Part shown: positions 23,079 through 35,978 of the stretch, piece by piece
How positions within the stretch are numbered: the stretch's first letter is position 1
Layout of the letters: the number at the start of each line of letters is the position of its first letter
From: Timema cristinae
Taxonomy: Eukaryota; Arthropoda; Insecta; Phasmatodea; Timematidae
Direction of reading: 5' to 3'
Length of the DNA: 64,000 nt
Assembly: GCA_039000515.1 (NCBI GenBank)
Contig: JBCFYV010009882.1
Span: forward strand, 62,600,817-62,664,816
Notes under the pieces: model-generated
What the model was told of the DNA's origin: nothing
Seen by the model: the letters and a program-made list of their open reading frames with translations, nothing else
Databases searched by the model: none
Position numbers and translations under genes: made by a program

Positions 23079-23780
23079 CAGTGAAATATTTTAATAGCGG
23101 ACAGCTTTCGGGATAAAAAAAAAAGTCCATTACTAAATAATAGTTCCCGCTATTTTGAAAAATAATTTAATTTATTTTTAAAAACCCTATCATTTAAACA
23201 CAGTTTAATCTATATGAATCTATTGTGGCTATTAACTACAACATTCTAATTAGTGTACTGTGCAGAATTGTGTGCAAGAATGAATACATAATGTATTTAA
23301 CTTACTGTACAGATTCCGTAATGCACAGAAGAATACGTAAACAAAATGATTAAATGTGAACAGTAGACATTCTGTACTGTGCATTTGCGCACAAGCACAG
23401 ACTAAATGGCTAATGGCTCGGAAGGGGTGGGATGTAAGACCTTTAAGAACTGTAGAGATTATTGTGAAAGCTATTTTAAACACCTTCCCTATGAAGGGAA
23501 GATGGGACTACTTATACTTCACTTGATACAGTGGCATGCCTAACATTCCTACAGTAAAATACTGAATATGGATTGAAGGTTTTTTTAAATTTTCCTCCGT
23601 TTAGAGATTTTTACGTATAAATGAGCGTATATAGCATTGTCCTTTTCCGTTATTGATAAAGTCCATTTGAAAGAAATTGTTTCACCTTAAGAGTATATGT
23701 TATTTTCTGGAGAAATTTAACCTGTCAAATATAGAAAATAGTTCGCTATTCAGATGTGTCCATTAAGGAAAATTCCACTG
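23079..23780. mobile_element. Non-autonomous pogo/Tigger-like (mariner superfamily) element
   Basis: The left end CAGTGAAATATTTTAATAGC faces the right-end reverse complement CAGTGGAATTTTCCTTAATG. Both start CAGTG, as in pogo-type elements. The right end is followed by TA and the left lies two bases after TA, consistent with TA target duplication. Subterminal GGGA...TCCC strings near 23110-23150 fit the nested inverted structure of Tigger ends. The 702-bp interior has no transposase frame, so it is an internally deleted or decayed copy. Confidence 0.55.
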
Positions 23781-23789
23781 TATGTATAT

Positions 23790-25300
23790 GCACTATGTAT
23801 ATGATTATATGTATCTAAAAATGTAAAATAAATGCATATCCATAAAAGACTAAACTTATAAAACAGGCGCTACACCGTATTAACTAAGGATGCATCTTTA
23901 TAAAATTGTATATTAAAGTAATTCTGAGACAAACCAAAGAGACACAAAAAAAATGCCCACACTTATTTTAAATAAATCTGATATTTATATAATACATTTT
24001 TAAGCGTATCAGCATTATATTTATCACTTAAGTGTCTTAATTACAAGAGATATGGGCATTCAAATTTCAAAAAAATTATTTAATATACGTTTGGAGGTTA
24101 ATGTAATATAAATAAACCTTCTACGCCTATCTAAATTTAAGTTTTGACCTGTGAATATCTTATACTCCTTTTTATCTTAAACCAAATGTTGAAATAGGAG
24201 TAGGGACAAAAAACAACTAAAGAAAATGTATAAACATGTTGAATAGTAACCTAGTTTTATACCTGCTATAACCAAACTTGCTACTCTTGTACTTAAAATA
24301 GCTTCCCCTATATTGTATTGATAAAATTATCTTAAGTTATTTAATCTAACATTTAATAAAATTAACCTTAGCAAACTATTTTGAGTTCTTCTCGCTACTT
24401 TTACCATTTGAGATAATCTTAGTCTCTACACATTTAGAAACATTGGACCGTGAAGGCTGGTTTTAGCTGTTAATCCGCTATTAAAGAAAAATAAATCTGT
24501 ATCCTAGACCTGGATTCATAGCATGGTTTCCCGGATTATAGTCAATGACATAATTCAACCAATCTGTCACTTATAAAATCAGAAACAATATAGTATCACC
24601 CTGACGTGTACACCTATCATGTGTGTCAATTTGAATGAAATGTAAAATCAAAATTGAATTAAATGATTTGATAGCTGTCAAAATAATTCAAATTTGAACA
24701 AATACTAATAAATAATTTAGTTTTAAAAGCTTTTATTTGGATACTGCCACTATACATAGTTCTGTTTTTTCAGTCAATAAAAATCAACACTTTATATAGA
24801 ATTGATTTTATAGTCTTTAAGATTGGTTCTTTTAAAAATAAGTATTAATGTGGAATGGAAGGGTATGAGGGAAAAAGTCAGGGTTTTTTATTCAGTTTTT
24901 ATGGCAAAAAAAATTTTTTTTGGCTAAAATAAAATATTGCTTGAGTACAAACATAGAATTTAAATTTGTTCACATGGTGCCTCAACATTTCTTGAATATC
25001 TGTCAAAGATGTCCTGAAATTTAATGACAACTTTTTCTCTTCATTTAAAAAATGTATCATCTAATGCTGCTATGCTCATGTTGTATATTGATATCACCAT
25101 GTGAAGACAACTAAACTATATTTTTGTACTGGGCCAATATTTTACTATTTACAGCAAAAAAAAACAACAAGTTTTGCCATAAAAAAAACTGCAAGAACAC
25201 TGGCCTTTTATTGCGTCCCTTTCCATCCTACCTTAAAATTAATAAAACCCTCATCGATAGACACGTATAATAAACGTAATCATGGGTAGACCAATTAGCT
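23790..25300. other. AT-rich stretch with no recognised feature
   Basis: Nothing recognised. Confidence 0.4.
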
Positions 25301-25304
25301 GGTT

Positions 25305-25460
25305 ATGGGAGTAATGTGGTTGGATTTTCCTAAATAGATTCACACTCACCTTCCAAGAAAATGTGAGTGTATTTCCTATATCATGTAACATTCTCATTCC
25401 TACCCAGTTAGTGAAATTATTTCACTGCATCTTAGTGAACGCTTGGGCTATGTGCAGTTA
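25305..25460 (+). mobile_element. SINE body fragment, family A-like
   Basis: Contains TTTTCCTAAATAGATTCACA followed by CTCACCTTCCA and AATGTGAGTGTATTTCC, matching the family A body. No intact head or tail. Confidence 0.45.
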
Positions 25461-25811
25461 GTGTAATTAAATGGGGATAGACCAAATGGTTAGTTACAGC
25501 GCAAATAATTGAGCTAGGACGATTGGTAAAACGCTATGTTTAGTTAAATCGTAATATCAATTACTATTTAATTTACATTATTTGATTTAATTTGATTTTA
25601 TTGAGGTATTTGCGTTCACTGATTCTATAAAGACTTAACAATCAGTTGATTATAGGAGCTATGATATGACAGTCTTTAAACTAAATTCAGAAATTTAAAA
25701 TATATTGACACGATTATCAGTTAGAATACAAAACAAATCTGTATATAAACAATATTTTTTGCATAATATCCACTGAAGTGAAACAACATTGGCTCAACGC
25801 TTTGGCTAGTC

Positions 25812-25874
<63 letters not shown>

Positions 25875-25925
25875 TAATAATAATGATGATGATAATGATG
25901 ATGATGATGATTATGATGATTATGT
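25812..25925. repeat. (TAA)n passing into ATG/ATA-rich tract
   Basis: A TAA run followed by GATGATGATAATGATG-type variants. No SINE tail precedes it, so it is either an independent microsatellite or the remnant of one. Confidence 0.9.
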
Positions 25926-26375
25926 TAATGATATAATAGTAACTCAAATAAAAGGATATAATTCTAAATTATAAATATATTCTGTCTAGATCTCATTTAA
26001 ATGCTTTTCGAAACCCAACGACTGTTTTTTTTATTTTGCCAAAGTTTTTTCTAAAACAGTTTTAATTTATTTCGTAAATAATAAATGCTTGATTTAACTA
26101 CCTTTAGTGTATAATCCAAATGATTACAATCTTCGACTTAAGCAGCTTCGTGTTATTTCCATAAGAAATTCATCTTTTTGACCACATTGCAGTACTAATA
26201 ATGTCGTCGGCCGGGCTGGCTGGAATGACGGCCAACGATGTGCAAACATCCTCCCTTATTAGAGGAAAGAACGTCGGCCTTATTGACTTAATGGAAACAT
26301 GTTAATCCATTCCCGAGATAACGATTACGCTCCTCAATGGAAATCAACGCATATAAAAAGTTGTTCAACCTGATT

Positions 26376-26414
26376 TTAAGGATTTGGAGACATACGTAAC
26401 TCCCGAAACATGCC
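26376..26414 (+). ncRNA. Second, weaker hammerhead-like relic
   Basis: A stem GGAG (26386-26389) / CTCC (26400-26403) is followed by CGAAACATG (26404-26412), the same string as at 7804. The upstream core is badly altered (TTAAGGA against CUGANGA) and the helix III closing base is changed. It is reported mainly because it recurs with the 7779 motif. Confidence 0.2.
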
Positions 26415-26696
26415 AATGAAGCCAACTGTTTGGTTTTGAAATCAGTGAGCTATGTCCTAATTGGTCTTACACTGGTGGACCTGTTAAAAACAAGAGGTGT
26501 AAATAAAATATTATTTTATTAATCTCTACTTTCAATAATTTGAACAAGCATTCAATACTTTATTTGTTAATTAGCATTCATTTTCGATTAATTCAATGAA
26601 TTAATTTTTGAATTAATTCCACGTGATAAGGAAATCAATAAGAAATCTTAATTAAGTACATGACGTGTATTAAACTAACCCAATATATATGTTTAT

Positions 26697-26697
<1 letters not shown>

Positions 26698-26727
<30 letters not shown>
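26698..26727. repeat. (TA)n microsatellite
   Basis: A TA run. Confidence 0.9.
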
Positions 26728-26733
<6 letters not shown>

Positions 26734-27134
26734 GTTTATTTGATATAATTTTTACTGATTATAAAATACATAAGAAATTCTTTTAAATTTCTTAATTTAC
26801 ACAACTATCTACAACTAAATTGAGAATAACATTAACGTTATTATTGTGCTATAATAAATCTTATATATTGTTAACTTGCATCTAATATATGATTGGATTT
26901 AATTATTTTAAAAACATTTTTACCTTTTAGTATGTTTACAAGTTTTATAAAATAAACGTTTACTATGGTAAACACACGCTAATAAAATGTCAAATTTTAG
27001 AAATATATTAAAAATAATAATGTACTTTATATTATATGGAAACTATTTTAAAAGAGATAATTACTGTCCGCTTCAAGATTATTATTGATCTAGACGTGAT
27101 ATGCCCATGCAATCCATATACTGTTTTTTTTTAT

Positions 27135-27270
27135 CAAATCTGTTTGTTCCTATGTCTGTCGTTACCTGGGGCTAAAGCCAAGTTGGTTCGATGGATCTAG
27201 CTCAGACTTGATATTTAGATGTTATATAGTCCAACCTCAAAACTAAATCATTATTTTAATTTTAGCTCTA
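27135..27270 (+). repeat. Interspersed repeat copy 2 (GATGGATTT family)
   Basis: TATGTCTGTCGTTACC, then GGTTCGATGGATCTAGCTCA and TTAGATGTTATATAGTCC, in the same order as the copies at 21610 and 43862. Confidence 0.45.
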
Positions 27271-27782
27271 AAATTAAGGGTATTGTAGACCTACTAACTT
27301 TTGAAAACTCTACATTTTAATAAAATGACTAAGACAATTTTTTTTAAAAGTGGATATCAGATGACTCTACAAATATTTTGTACTTGTTTTGAGAATAAAT
27401 AGTTATTTAATATCCGTAAAATAGTGCCTGATTATTGAAAATTGAAAATTGTTAGCTAGTGGATTTAACAATTTTGCTAAAAATGTATAATTATATAGAA
27501 ATGTATTTACATGACAACTGTAAATTTATATTTCTTTTTGCGAGAGAAACTAATTTAAAAATAGATATATATTTATTTATATCAGCTATATATTTATATA
27601 TATTTTATATATAATATATACACATATATATTTATTTTTAAATTTGTTTGGACCTATAAATGATGTAAAGAGATTATATGTATTGACTGTACATTTAATT
27701 CCCACTCATTTTTGTTGCACTGCGTCCTACCCCCAATTTAAGATATCTGAATTTAATTTAATTTAGTTAATAAACCACGTCA

Positions 27783-27985
27783 ATGGTAGTATGGTCTAAG
27801 GCGTCACTCTCCCAAAAGACTCAGCTTGCTATTGAAACACAGATCGTGTTTCAAATCCCAGCCGGATATAATGGTTCTTCCTAAATATTTTATCAATTTC
27901 TTTTAACGCAAATGCTGGTACATTTATTCTACTTCTCTCCATTGTATAAAATATGCTGATATCTTATATAGGTAGTAAGAAGAAC
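27783..27985 (+). mobile_element. SINE family A, subtype A2
   Basis: Head TATGGTCTAAGGCGTCACTC, box B TGTTTCAAATCCCAG, body TTCTTCCTAAATATTTTA, tail AGGTAGTAAGAAG. A short inserted segment separates the head from box B. Confidence 0.75.
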
Positions 27986-28199
27986 AGAACATTGTTTTAT
28001 TTAATCAAAGTCCACGTCAGGTTAACTATAACCAAAGTTTGTGTTACTTTAAATTAAGGAAATATTATTTAGAACGTTATTTTTAGCCCATTCTGATACA
28101 TTATTCGAAAGCTTGCGTTATTTGAACCTTGAGGAAGAGAAACTTTAAATACGTATATTGATAGTAACTAATAATTCACATATACATATAGGGGTTCAC

Positions 28200-28400
28200 G
28201 TGGGGTGAATTTGATTTGTCGGGAGCTAGTAGGTTGGGGCCTATTTCAAGGTAAGGGTACGGAATGTTTTTTATCCCTTTGGTTTTTCAGCGTCCTTCCA
28301 CGCATATTTGTGTAGCCTTCCTCTAAAATACTGCCTTGCACATTCTTACCATATTGGTGTTAATATGCCGATAGCTCATCTGGGTAGTAAGACACGATAC
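28200..28400 (+). mobile_element. Degenerate SINE, family A-like
   Basis: Body CAGCGTCCTTCCACGCATAT and tail CATCTGGGTAGTAAGACACG. The head is poorly preserved. Confidence 0.55.
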
Positions 28401-28409
28401 ACACAAAAC

Positions 28410-30295
28410 AGATACATATTGAGTTTTTTAATAATATTTTTAAAACACGATGCATAATAGTAAAACATACACGTTTCCTACACACAGTAATTGACAGCTA
28501 GAAATCTTTCAAACTATGCGTCTTGGATGTAATAGAAAGTAGACGCGATTTGGTCAAATTTGCCCATTTAAATATTTTGGATTTAATAGTAAATTAAAAA
28601 AATGCAATTTAACTAACTCTTTAACAATATTGAAGTCACACTGATAAAATAATGCCTTGAGAATTAATATCAAACTTGAAGAGTATTTTACTTTAACTTT
28701 GATTAACAATTCGTGATTAGTAAAATTTATAGCTAGCCAATTAAAGATATACCTGATTGTAAATTAGTATTAGGTTAAAAAATAATAACTCACATATCCC
28801 AAAATAAAGTCACGCTTTGGCAATTATTCAACTAGCCACGATGGGTTAGACTCGGTCGCAGATTATTGTTTAATCAATTTGAATTTAATTAAATTCCTCT
28901 GGAACAACACGCCCTTGCGATACAAATGTTTATTATCTAATTTATCATGTAAATCTTCAAACTTAATCCTCCCATTCAGCTATTTTACTGGGAAATAATT
29001 GTATAGAAAGAGATCCCGCCACGCTTCGACAACTTTCTATTCGATTAGATCGCGGTTCAACGAGCATAATCCAGCCTTGGGAGGCATCAGTCTCTCTTCA
29101 GGCAGTGCAAGTTGGCTTACACTCATATCAACCTGCAATCCTTGGATTACTTGAATTTGGAAAAACACTCCGTATCATTATTCAGATGATATCGTGCCAA
29201 TTAGTTGTAAAAATTAATTCTAGTAAAATTTATCAAACTCAAAAACTTTCTTCAAATTATTTGAAAACAATCAAAATTTTCTAAATTTTGTTTTGCATTT
29301 GTTATTTTTTATTTAATAGGATAATAGCCTTTATTAACTGAAATTTTAAAGTATTTACAGATTATTTTTCGTAGACGAAAATGAGATAAGTTTAAAAAAA
29401 TGGGTGGCTGTTCCCTTTATTATTATTAATGAGCATTTACTCAGATACATATGAATAGTTCTACATTGCCATCCGTGACGATGGTCCTTAGAAAGTTAAA
29501 GCTATTATAACCTACAGATGTGTCACGGAGTACGGACGAACGGGTGGGTACTCTTTACACGCTAGAACATTACTGAAAGGGCTAATGATGAAGGACTAAG
29601 GATCATACGGATACTGAGTATTTATACTAGACTTAACCGATATGTATTCAAAAGTATAATTGGATCATTTAAAATTATTTATCTAAACTAAATTAATATT
29701 AAGTAAATGTATTAATAACAATGCTATAATTTGTTTAATGAAAATATCATTAAGGTGTAAAAGAATATTCTTTGAATACTTTTGACATCATTTCTATTTT
29801 TCAAAATAAACACAACTCTATCTCAATATTTTATTGTAATATAAATATAATATAGTAAGAATAATCAAAAGTTCAAGTCGTTAAATTACCCAATAAATTA
29901 TGTTTTGTTGTTAACTGTTATCATAAATTAACTAATATTGTTCGTAGGTTACAATCACAAATGAAAATAAAAGTTATAGACTATTTTTTAAGGAGGGCCT
30001 ATTTGTGAATTAGGTGGAGCATAAATACATACATTAAAAAAATCGCACATTTAGGTACAGTTTTTATGATGTAGTAAGAAATTTAATTGAAATAACTATT
30101 TATAATTTAATGCAATCATTAAAGAAATAAGATAGATATGACTGTAAAGTTAAAAAACAATCACGAAATTAGTTTAATCTTATTTTATCTTAAAAATAAC
30201 TATTTTAGTTTTAAAAGAATACATTCTCTTACTATTTATAAGATATAACTGCCTTGATGGTATATCCACAACTTACATCAAATTAAGGATACAAA
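28410..30295. other. AT-rich stretch with no recognised feature
   Basis: A moderately GC-richer segment near 29010-29160 has no recognised frame or element. Confidence 0.35.
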
Positions 30296-30300
30296 ATAAA

Positions 30301-30347
30301 GAAGGGAACATTTTACGGGTAATACACAATAACCTTCCTGGAGACTG

Positions 30348-30408
<61 letters not shown>

Positions 30409-30529
30409 ATGATTTGATTCCTGAAAGGGTGCACAAGTGGTGGTTTTTTCAAAATGTGAGTTTCATTGGAGAATTTCTCAATCGGTCTCCAGGAACCATC
30501 TAAAATATCTCCTGTAAAATGTTCCCTTC
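30301..30529. mobile_element. Inverted-repeat element enclosing a (TA)n tract
   Basis: Left arm 30301-30349 (GAAGGGAACATTTTAC... ...CCTGGAGACTGAT) and right arm 30482-30529 (ATCGGTCTCCAGGAACC... ...GTAAAATGTTCCCTTC) are imperfect inverted repeats of about 48 bp. A TA run at 30351-30404 lies just inside the left arm. No flanking duplication was found. Confidence 0.6.
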
Positions 30530-30737
30530 CTGATTTTTTGTGCTTGAATTTATATTAGTAAATAATTGTGGATGTACTAATGAGGCAGTAAGGTGCGTTT
30601 TCCTTAAATAAAAAATCAGAAAATGTAATATTTTAAACTATAATAATTATATTTAATATTAAAGAAAATTACAATAATTTTGACATAGCTTTCCAAACTT
30701 CCAACCACATATATATATATATATTTTTTTTTTTTTT

Positions 30738-30977
30738 GCGCCCCGTCTTACGACCAGTTCGGGTTACACGCTTATGTACTAATTACGCTAGTATGAATGA
30801 TGACGGTATATATTTATGGGAAGTTTACACGCATTAGAGGGGAGGGAGAGTCAAAAATATTTTGGAAAAACCACCCTATATACACCTGACCAATATTCAA
30901 ACCTCGATCCTTCCCTGATCGACAGTTTAGTCTAATGCTAGAGTAGTGCCTTAGAATATGTGGTTACCGAAGTGGGG
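30738..30977 (-). mobile_element. SINE family A, subtype A2
   Basis: Reversed tail CGTCTTACGACCAGTTCGGG, body GGAGGGAGAGTCAAAAATAT, reversed box B TTCAAACCTCGATCC, and head end GGTTACCGAAGTGGGG. Confidence 0.85.
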
Positions 30978-30979
30978 TG

Positions 30980-31700
30980 TATATTATTTCTTAACTAAAT
31001 TAGACATACTTATATTAGAGTGTAATTAGTTATGATTTAAATAACTTTAATTAAGGACACAGTAAAAGTATAACCACACATAGTCTTAAGTATAGTGTTA
31101 CTATTTTTAATATAAACGATTTAAAATAGGGTAGATTTAATAATATATTTCTTTTAAATTAAATATATACTCTCAAAACTAAATTAGATAAATTATTAAA
31201 GTATCCCTGAATACATCCGTATACATTACAATTTTTAAAGTCTAATATTTCAATTAATATATACACAAATACTGCCATTAATTCTTAAATTTATATTTAC
31301 TAATTTTAACCAAATATTAAATTGTTGAATAAAACCAATTGGATATTCATCAAATATGCTCTCAAATTTAGTTTAGAGATAATTAAAATAGGCATTAATT
31401 AAATAATTTGAAATATCTTTTTATGTATAAAAACCGTGGTTGTAATAAAGTTATAGATGATAAAACTAGGCAAAGTGTTTTAAAAATATGTTTGGTGTAT
31501 AGTTGGTAAAATATAGAAAATATATTTTAGTTATTAAATGTTAATATATTAGACCAAAAGTTAATAGATAGTTTTTAATATACTGTAATTTTAAACTTTA
31601 TAGTCAACTTTTGTTAATTATATATTTCTTGTTAAAACAGATCCTCAAATAACAAAAACTATTAATCTATACCTACTATCAAATAGGCTCAAAATAGATT
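30980..31700. other. AT-rich stretch with no recognised feature
   Basis: Nothing recognised. Confidence 0.4.
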
Positions 31701-32099
31701 ACATATAAACTACCAAGAATAGATATGGAAATTATTTGGTATTGGAATGATGAAGAGAAGCAAAAATAGATGAATAACAGATATAGGAATTAAATTTTTA
31801 CTTCCCATTGGAGATTGAAAAATTGATGTTACCCATTTCATATTCATACCTAACCAACCAGCTGAGTATGTTGTGGCCAAAAGACCTGTTTTAAGCTTGT
31901 CGACAAAGTTCAAATGTCATATATTCCTCAAAGGAAGGACAGAGATGTCATCAGCGTGTAGTCACCAAGATCACCTTTAATTCCAGTCACCCTTGACACG
32001 GATCATAGGCCAAGCTCGAGACGTTTGACTCCGAATGTAAATTCATACAAAAAATATAACACTTTTCTTAGACATATAATTTTTTTTTTATTTTCGTTC

Positions 32100-32420
32100 C
32101 TAGAATATCCACGTGCATGCTCCTACTCGATCTTGACTTTGATTCACCACACGCCAACTCTGTAATTAAGTTGGTGAGACACGCGCATGCGTTCACATCA
32201 ATGCACGGAACATGGAACAAAACAAGTGAAGCGCGGCGCGGCACGTCTCATTGATGCGCTGGTAGTGCCGAGAAGACGTGGCGAAGACTATCCTAGTGTT
32301 TGCTGCTCGATCTCCTGAGTCACACGTTTAGGAATTAGTGGTATCAAACCAGTCCAGTCTGAAAGAAGCGACTGAGTTGGCTGAGGAGCACCTGCTCAGG
32401 AGAAGATGCGCACTAGTGTG
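32100..32420. promoter_or_regulatory. CpG-containing promoter-like block
   Basis: Sharply richer in GC and CpG than its surroundings. It contains CACGCGCATGCGTT, which includes the NRF-1-type core GCGCATGCG, plus GAAGCGCGGCGCGGCACGTC and two CACGTG-like strings. Clustered CpG and NRF-1-like sites are typical of TATA-less housekeeping promoters, often bidirectional. The plus strand downstream could be a 5' leader exon (about 32280-32420). No coding start could be fixed. Confidence 0.4.
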
Positions 32421-32734
32421 CGCAGCTCCAGTAGTTTATACACACTCAGTGTATTTACTACCCGTCCTGTCAATACGCATTCATTGTAATAAAGGGGTTA
32501 GGATTAAGATGGTAGATTTTTTCTAAGAAATTTGCACACATTAATTGGAAGTGACGAGATAAATCATTTAAAAAAAGATACCCATAATGCATTTATCTGG
32601 GATTTAAACCCCCAACCTTTCCATCACTATAAAGCTAACACAATTTATACTGACTTTTAGTCTGCACTCTCACCAATGTGGGTGGACTAAATATATACAT
32701 ATGTTTTCCTAAATGGTTATTTGGAAATTTCTAC

Positions 32735-33045
32735 TTTGTCTTAGTTATTTATTTGATGTATTTAACGTGCACTTTCTGAACCGACTATTATCACCACATG
32801 AGTATGTCTTTGAGCAAAAGTAAAAGGCACTACCATTTTTGCCAGAAATGTATTTTCACATACCTTCTAGGGTTGACTTACATGCCACAATCAACATGGG
32901 ACAGACGCCTTTACTTCCCCTCCGAAGGAATTCGTGCGACAGATTTTATTCGCTCAAGAAAAACTCATTAACTCCGGCAGGGTTTGAACCCACTGACATT
33001 GGGTCCTGAGACAAGCACTTTACCCCAATGCCACAGAGAACGACC
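32735..33045 (-). mobile_element. SINE family C (third tRNA-derived family), single copy
   Basis: On the minus strand the head reads TGGCATTGGGGTAAAGTGCT (box A-like) with GTGGGTTCAAACCCTGCC as a near-perfect box B. A body follows containing TTCGGAGGGGAAGTAAAGGC and TGTCCCATGTTG. It shares neither body nor tail with families A and B and may end in AAATAAATAA near 32740. Confidence 0.65.
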
Positions 33046-33059
33046 ATATCTACTTTAAA

Positions 33060-35090
33060 TCAGACCATTAAAAAAATGTTTGATTTACTAACAGATTAGT
33101 TTTAACAAATAATAACATATAAATACATAATTTAAGATTCATGGTAATCAATGGTGCAAGTATACTGCCATTAAAAGGAGCACATTTTAAAAATATAAAT
33201 GAGGTGTAAAAAATAACCTAGACGTGGGTTAGATTCCAAAGATTCTCAATCAAATATAGCATTTCTACAAAGCCAAAATAAAATATTTGTTACTAATTTA
33301 CTTAAGGATTAAAATCGATGCATATTTTGATAAAATTGTTTTAATTACTTTAATTACATTTGACTTTTTCAAAAATTTACAATCCAAAATGTAAGTAAAA
33401 ACCAATGTTAATTCCTTTAACTCCTTATCTTGAACAAACAAAGTGTCTCAATTCAGTTAAAATAATCTGCAAATTATCAATATAAATGAGAAAGTTTGGT
33501 TATAGTTTTATAACATAATCAATTTAATCATCCTAATTAATTTGAAATTACTCATTTTATTAAACATAATAAAATAAAGGTTTATGCTTTATTTACTTCT
33601 TCTAGCAGAATACGTATTAATTTTTCTTTTTATCATTCCTAATAAATATTAGTTTGTTTTTGTTTTGAGTTATGAACATTTTCAATGCAATGCTTATCTG
33701 ATAGTATCGGCAATTATAAATATTACTGATGAAACATTTACATCTTTTCGTATATAAATACTAATTAAGTGTTGTTATTATCATCATTATTTAGAGGAAG
33801 TTCGACACAGAGTGGGTCATTAGGAGCCTTATTGTTTAGTGACTTCAAAAGGGCGTGTTTCCCGAGTACATTAGAATGTAATAAAATCTTGTTGTTTGTT
33901 TTATGAAACACATTAACTTAATTTATAATGGTTATTCTTCAGAGCTGTTAATTTAAGTCCTACACAATACTTATAAAAAAAGGGAAACAATCAAAAAGAA
34001 ACAGTTCTCTATTTGACACTAAAAAAATAAAGCTTTTTTTTTATACGGGACGTTAGCTGGTAAGCTCATGAATATAGTAGATGTTGATGAATTCTTCTCG
34101 AAACAAAATTGTAAAACCCCAACAAAACTTATTATTTATTACCCAGGTCCCGACCATGTATTGCCTTACTAGGGTCTTTATTTGGCTGCAGGCTCTCCTG
34201 CGATAACCTTGAAAAGGGGCTAACCTTATCCCAACGTTTGTATCCTACATCCGTTCAACAATACAAGCTAAGACAGTAGCCAGTGAAACGACTTTTATTT
34301 GTGGAACTAGTGCTACTAACATATTCAGCCCTTTCTATTGGTTAGTTTAAGCGATATTAGTGGTATGTTTACGAACATAGTTCTTATATTGGTTATATGA
34401 TAAAATTGGCAAATCAAAATACATTCATGTTATAGTGAGATCAAACCATAATATATTTTCTTAAAAATTACAATTGAATACAATAATTTTACACTTAAAA
34501 TGAATATTGCTTATGTAATAAAATAGTGAATCTACTCTATAATCTAGCATAAAATTTTAAGCCGTTGATAAAACGGAAAAAAAGCCAGAAACATCGTCTC
34601 AGCAAGCTTTAAATATAGTTAAAGTATAGCCGTATGTAGTTTTCAAAATATGATGATAAAAAGGTGTCTTATGTTGCTTCATCTATTGTCCTTTATGTTC
34701 TTTCCTGATCACCAGCTTCACATTCATGATAATATTTCATAAAATGTTTTTGAATATATAATATGAGCTATGGAAACATTAGAATTAAATGCAAAATCAA
34801 TTTAAGTTATTGTTGAAAATCTCTGGTCAATGTAAATATTAAAATCCAGTTTCAAAATTGATGCTTAGCATTGCTATTTGTAACATATCAATTTGCCAAT
34901 ATAAAGAAGGCCTTGAGGTTTGAGTTGTTAATTTATTAAGTTCCATATAGATGTACAAAATAATGAAAATTGAATATGGACTTTAAGAGCTCTTCATTTA
35001 AAAAATTAATGATCTAGGTTTAGGTTAAAATTAAGTCTAGAGCTGGCTATTGAAACAAAAATCAAGTGAGTGTGTATTAATTCATGACTT
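33060..35090. other. AT-rich stretch with no recognised feature
   Basis: A mildly GC-richer part at 34140-34290 has no assignable feature. Confidence 0.35.
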
Positions 35091-35106
35091 CTACATTGTA
35101 CTATAG

Positions 35107-35385
35107 GGCGACCTGGTGGTCTAGGGGTAAGGTGTCAGACCTCTGTGTTGGGGGTCCAAGGTTTAATCCTAGGTCCCGGCGCAGATTTCGCTGGTTGTCA
35201 AACCCTTCCTTCACCTCTGACAAGAGGTGTATTAATCACAACTTGTGAATGTGTGGAATGCTAAACCTCCACCGTGGTTCGGATCCCACACTAAACTGTA
35301 GGTCCCCCATTTCATCTCACATTCACCCTACCATTAAACATTAGCGTGAGTGCATACATCCCAAACGGGTATTAATACGTGGCTC

Positions 35386-35428
<43 letters not shown>

Positions 35429-35439
35429 TAATAACAATG
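35107..35439 (+). mobile_element. SINE family B, full length with target-site duplication
   Basis: Head GGCGACCTGGTGGTCTAGGG, box B AGGTTTAATCCTAGG, body TTCACCTCTGACAAGAGG, and tail AACGGGTATTAATACG then (TAA)n. The flanks cattgtactatag (35094-35106) and cattgtattatag (35440-35452) differ at one base, giving a 13-bp duplication. Confidence 0.93.
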
Positions 35440-35978
35440 CATTGTATTATAGTATTCAGTAATGAATTTAAATCATGAATGCCTATATTGAATTTACTTT
35501 AAGCTGAATATTCTAATATCAATAAATAAAGCCATAAGAACTAATTCATATTGAAGACAGGGGGAAATCATGGAAATAATTATATTTAAAATATTTATTT
35601 ATAAAACAAATGCTTTGTTTCTTATTTTATTTAATATGGTGCTGGTGTCTTAACTTGCAGCCTAAGTAGATTTAGAGCATACAGAGATGACGTAAGAAAG
35701 CCCAAGAACTCATACTGTCAACTGTCATGAATCAGCAGACACGCATTTGTACCAGGTGATCTTTTCAAAAACATAGATTGTTTTGCTGATTAGCATAATA
35801 TAGAATATTGGCAAAACTAGTAACGTGGGGATACCTCCCTCCTTTTTTTGGTATACAACAGTGAGTTTTTATATATTTGAGAAAAGATGCCGTATAAGAA
35901 CACCAGTTGTTAAGGTGCTACTTACAAGTAAGTGCCTTACATACTCAGCTACCAACCTGTGGAGAGAGTATCCTACAG

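Noticed and set aside
22202..25925. CRISPR-like direct repeats
   Set aside because: All regular repeats are simple microsatellites without unique spacers; the DNA is eukaryotic.
25717..25947. Minus-strand frame with a long isoleucine run
   Set aside because: It is a TAA microsatellite.
31710..31913. Minus-strand frame near the CpG block, possible divergent gene start
   Set aside because: It has no ATG (opens with TTG after a stop) and no convincing acceptor.
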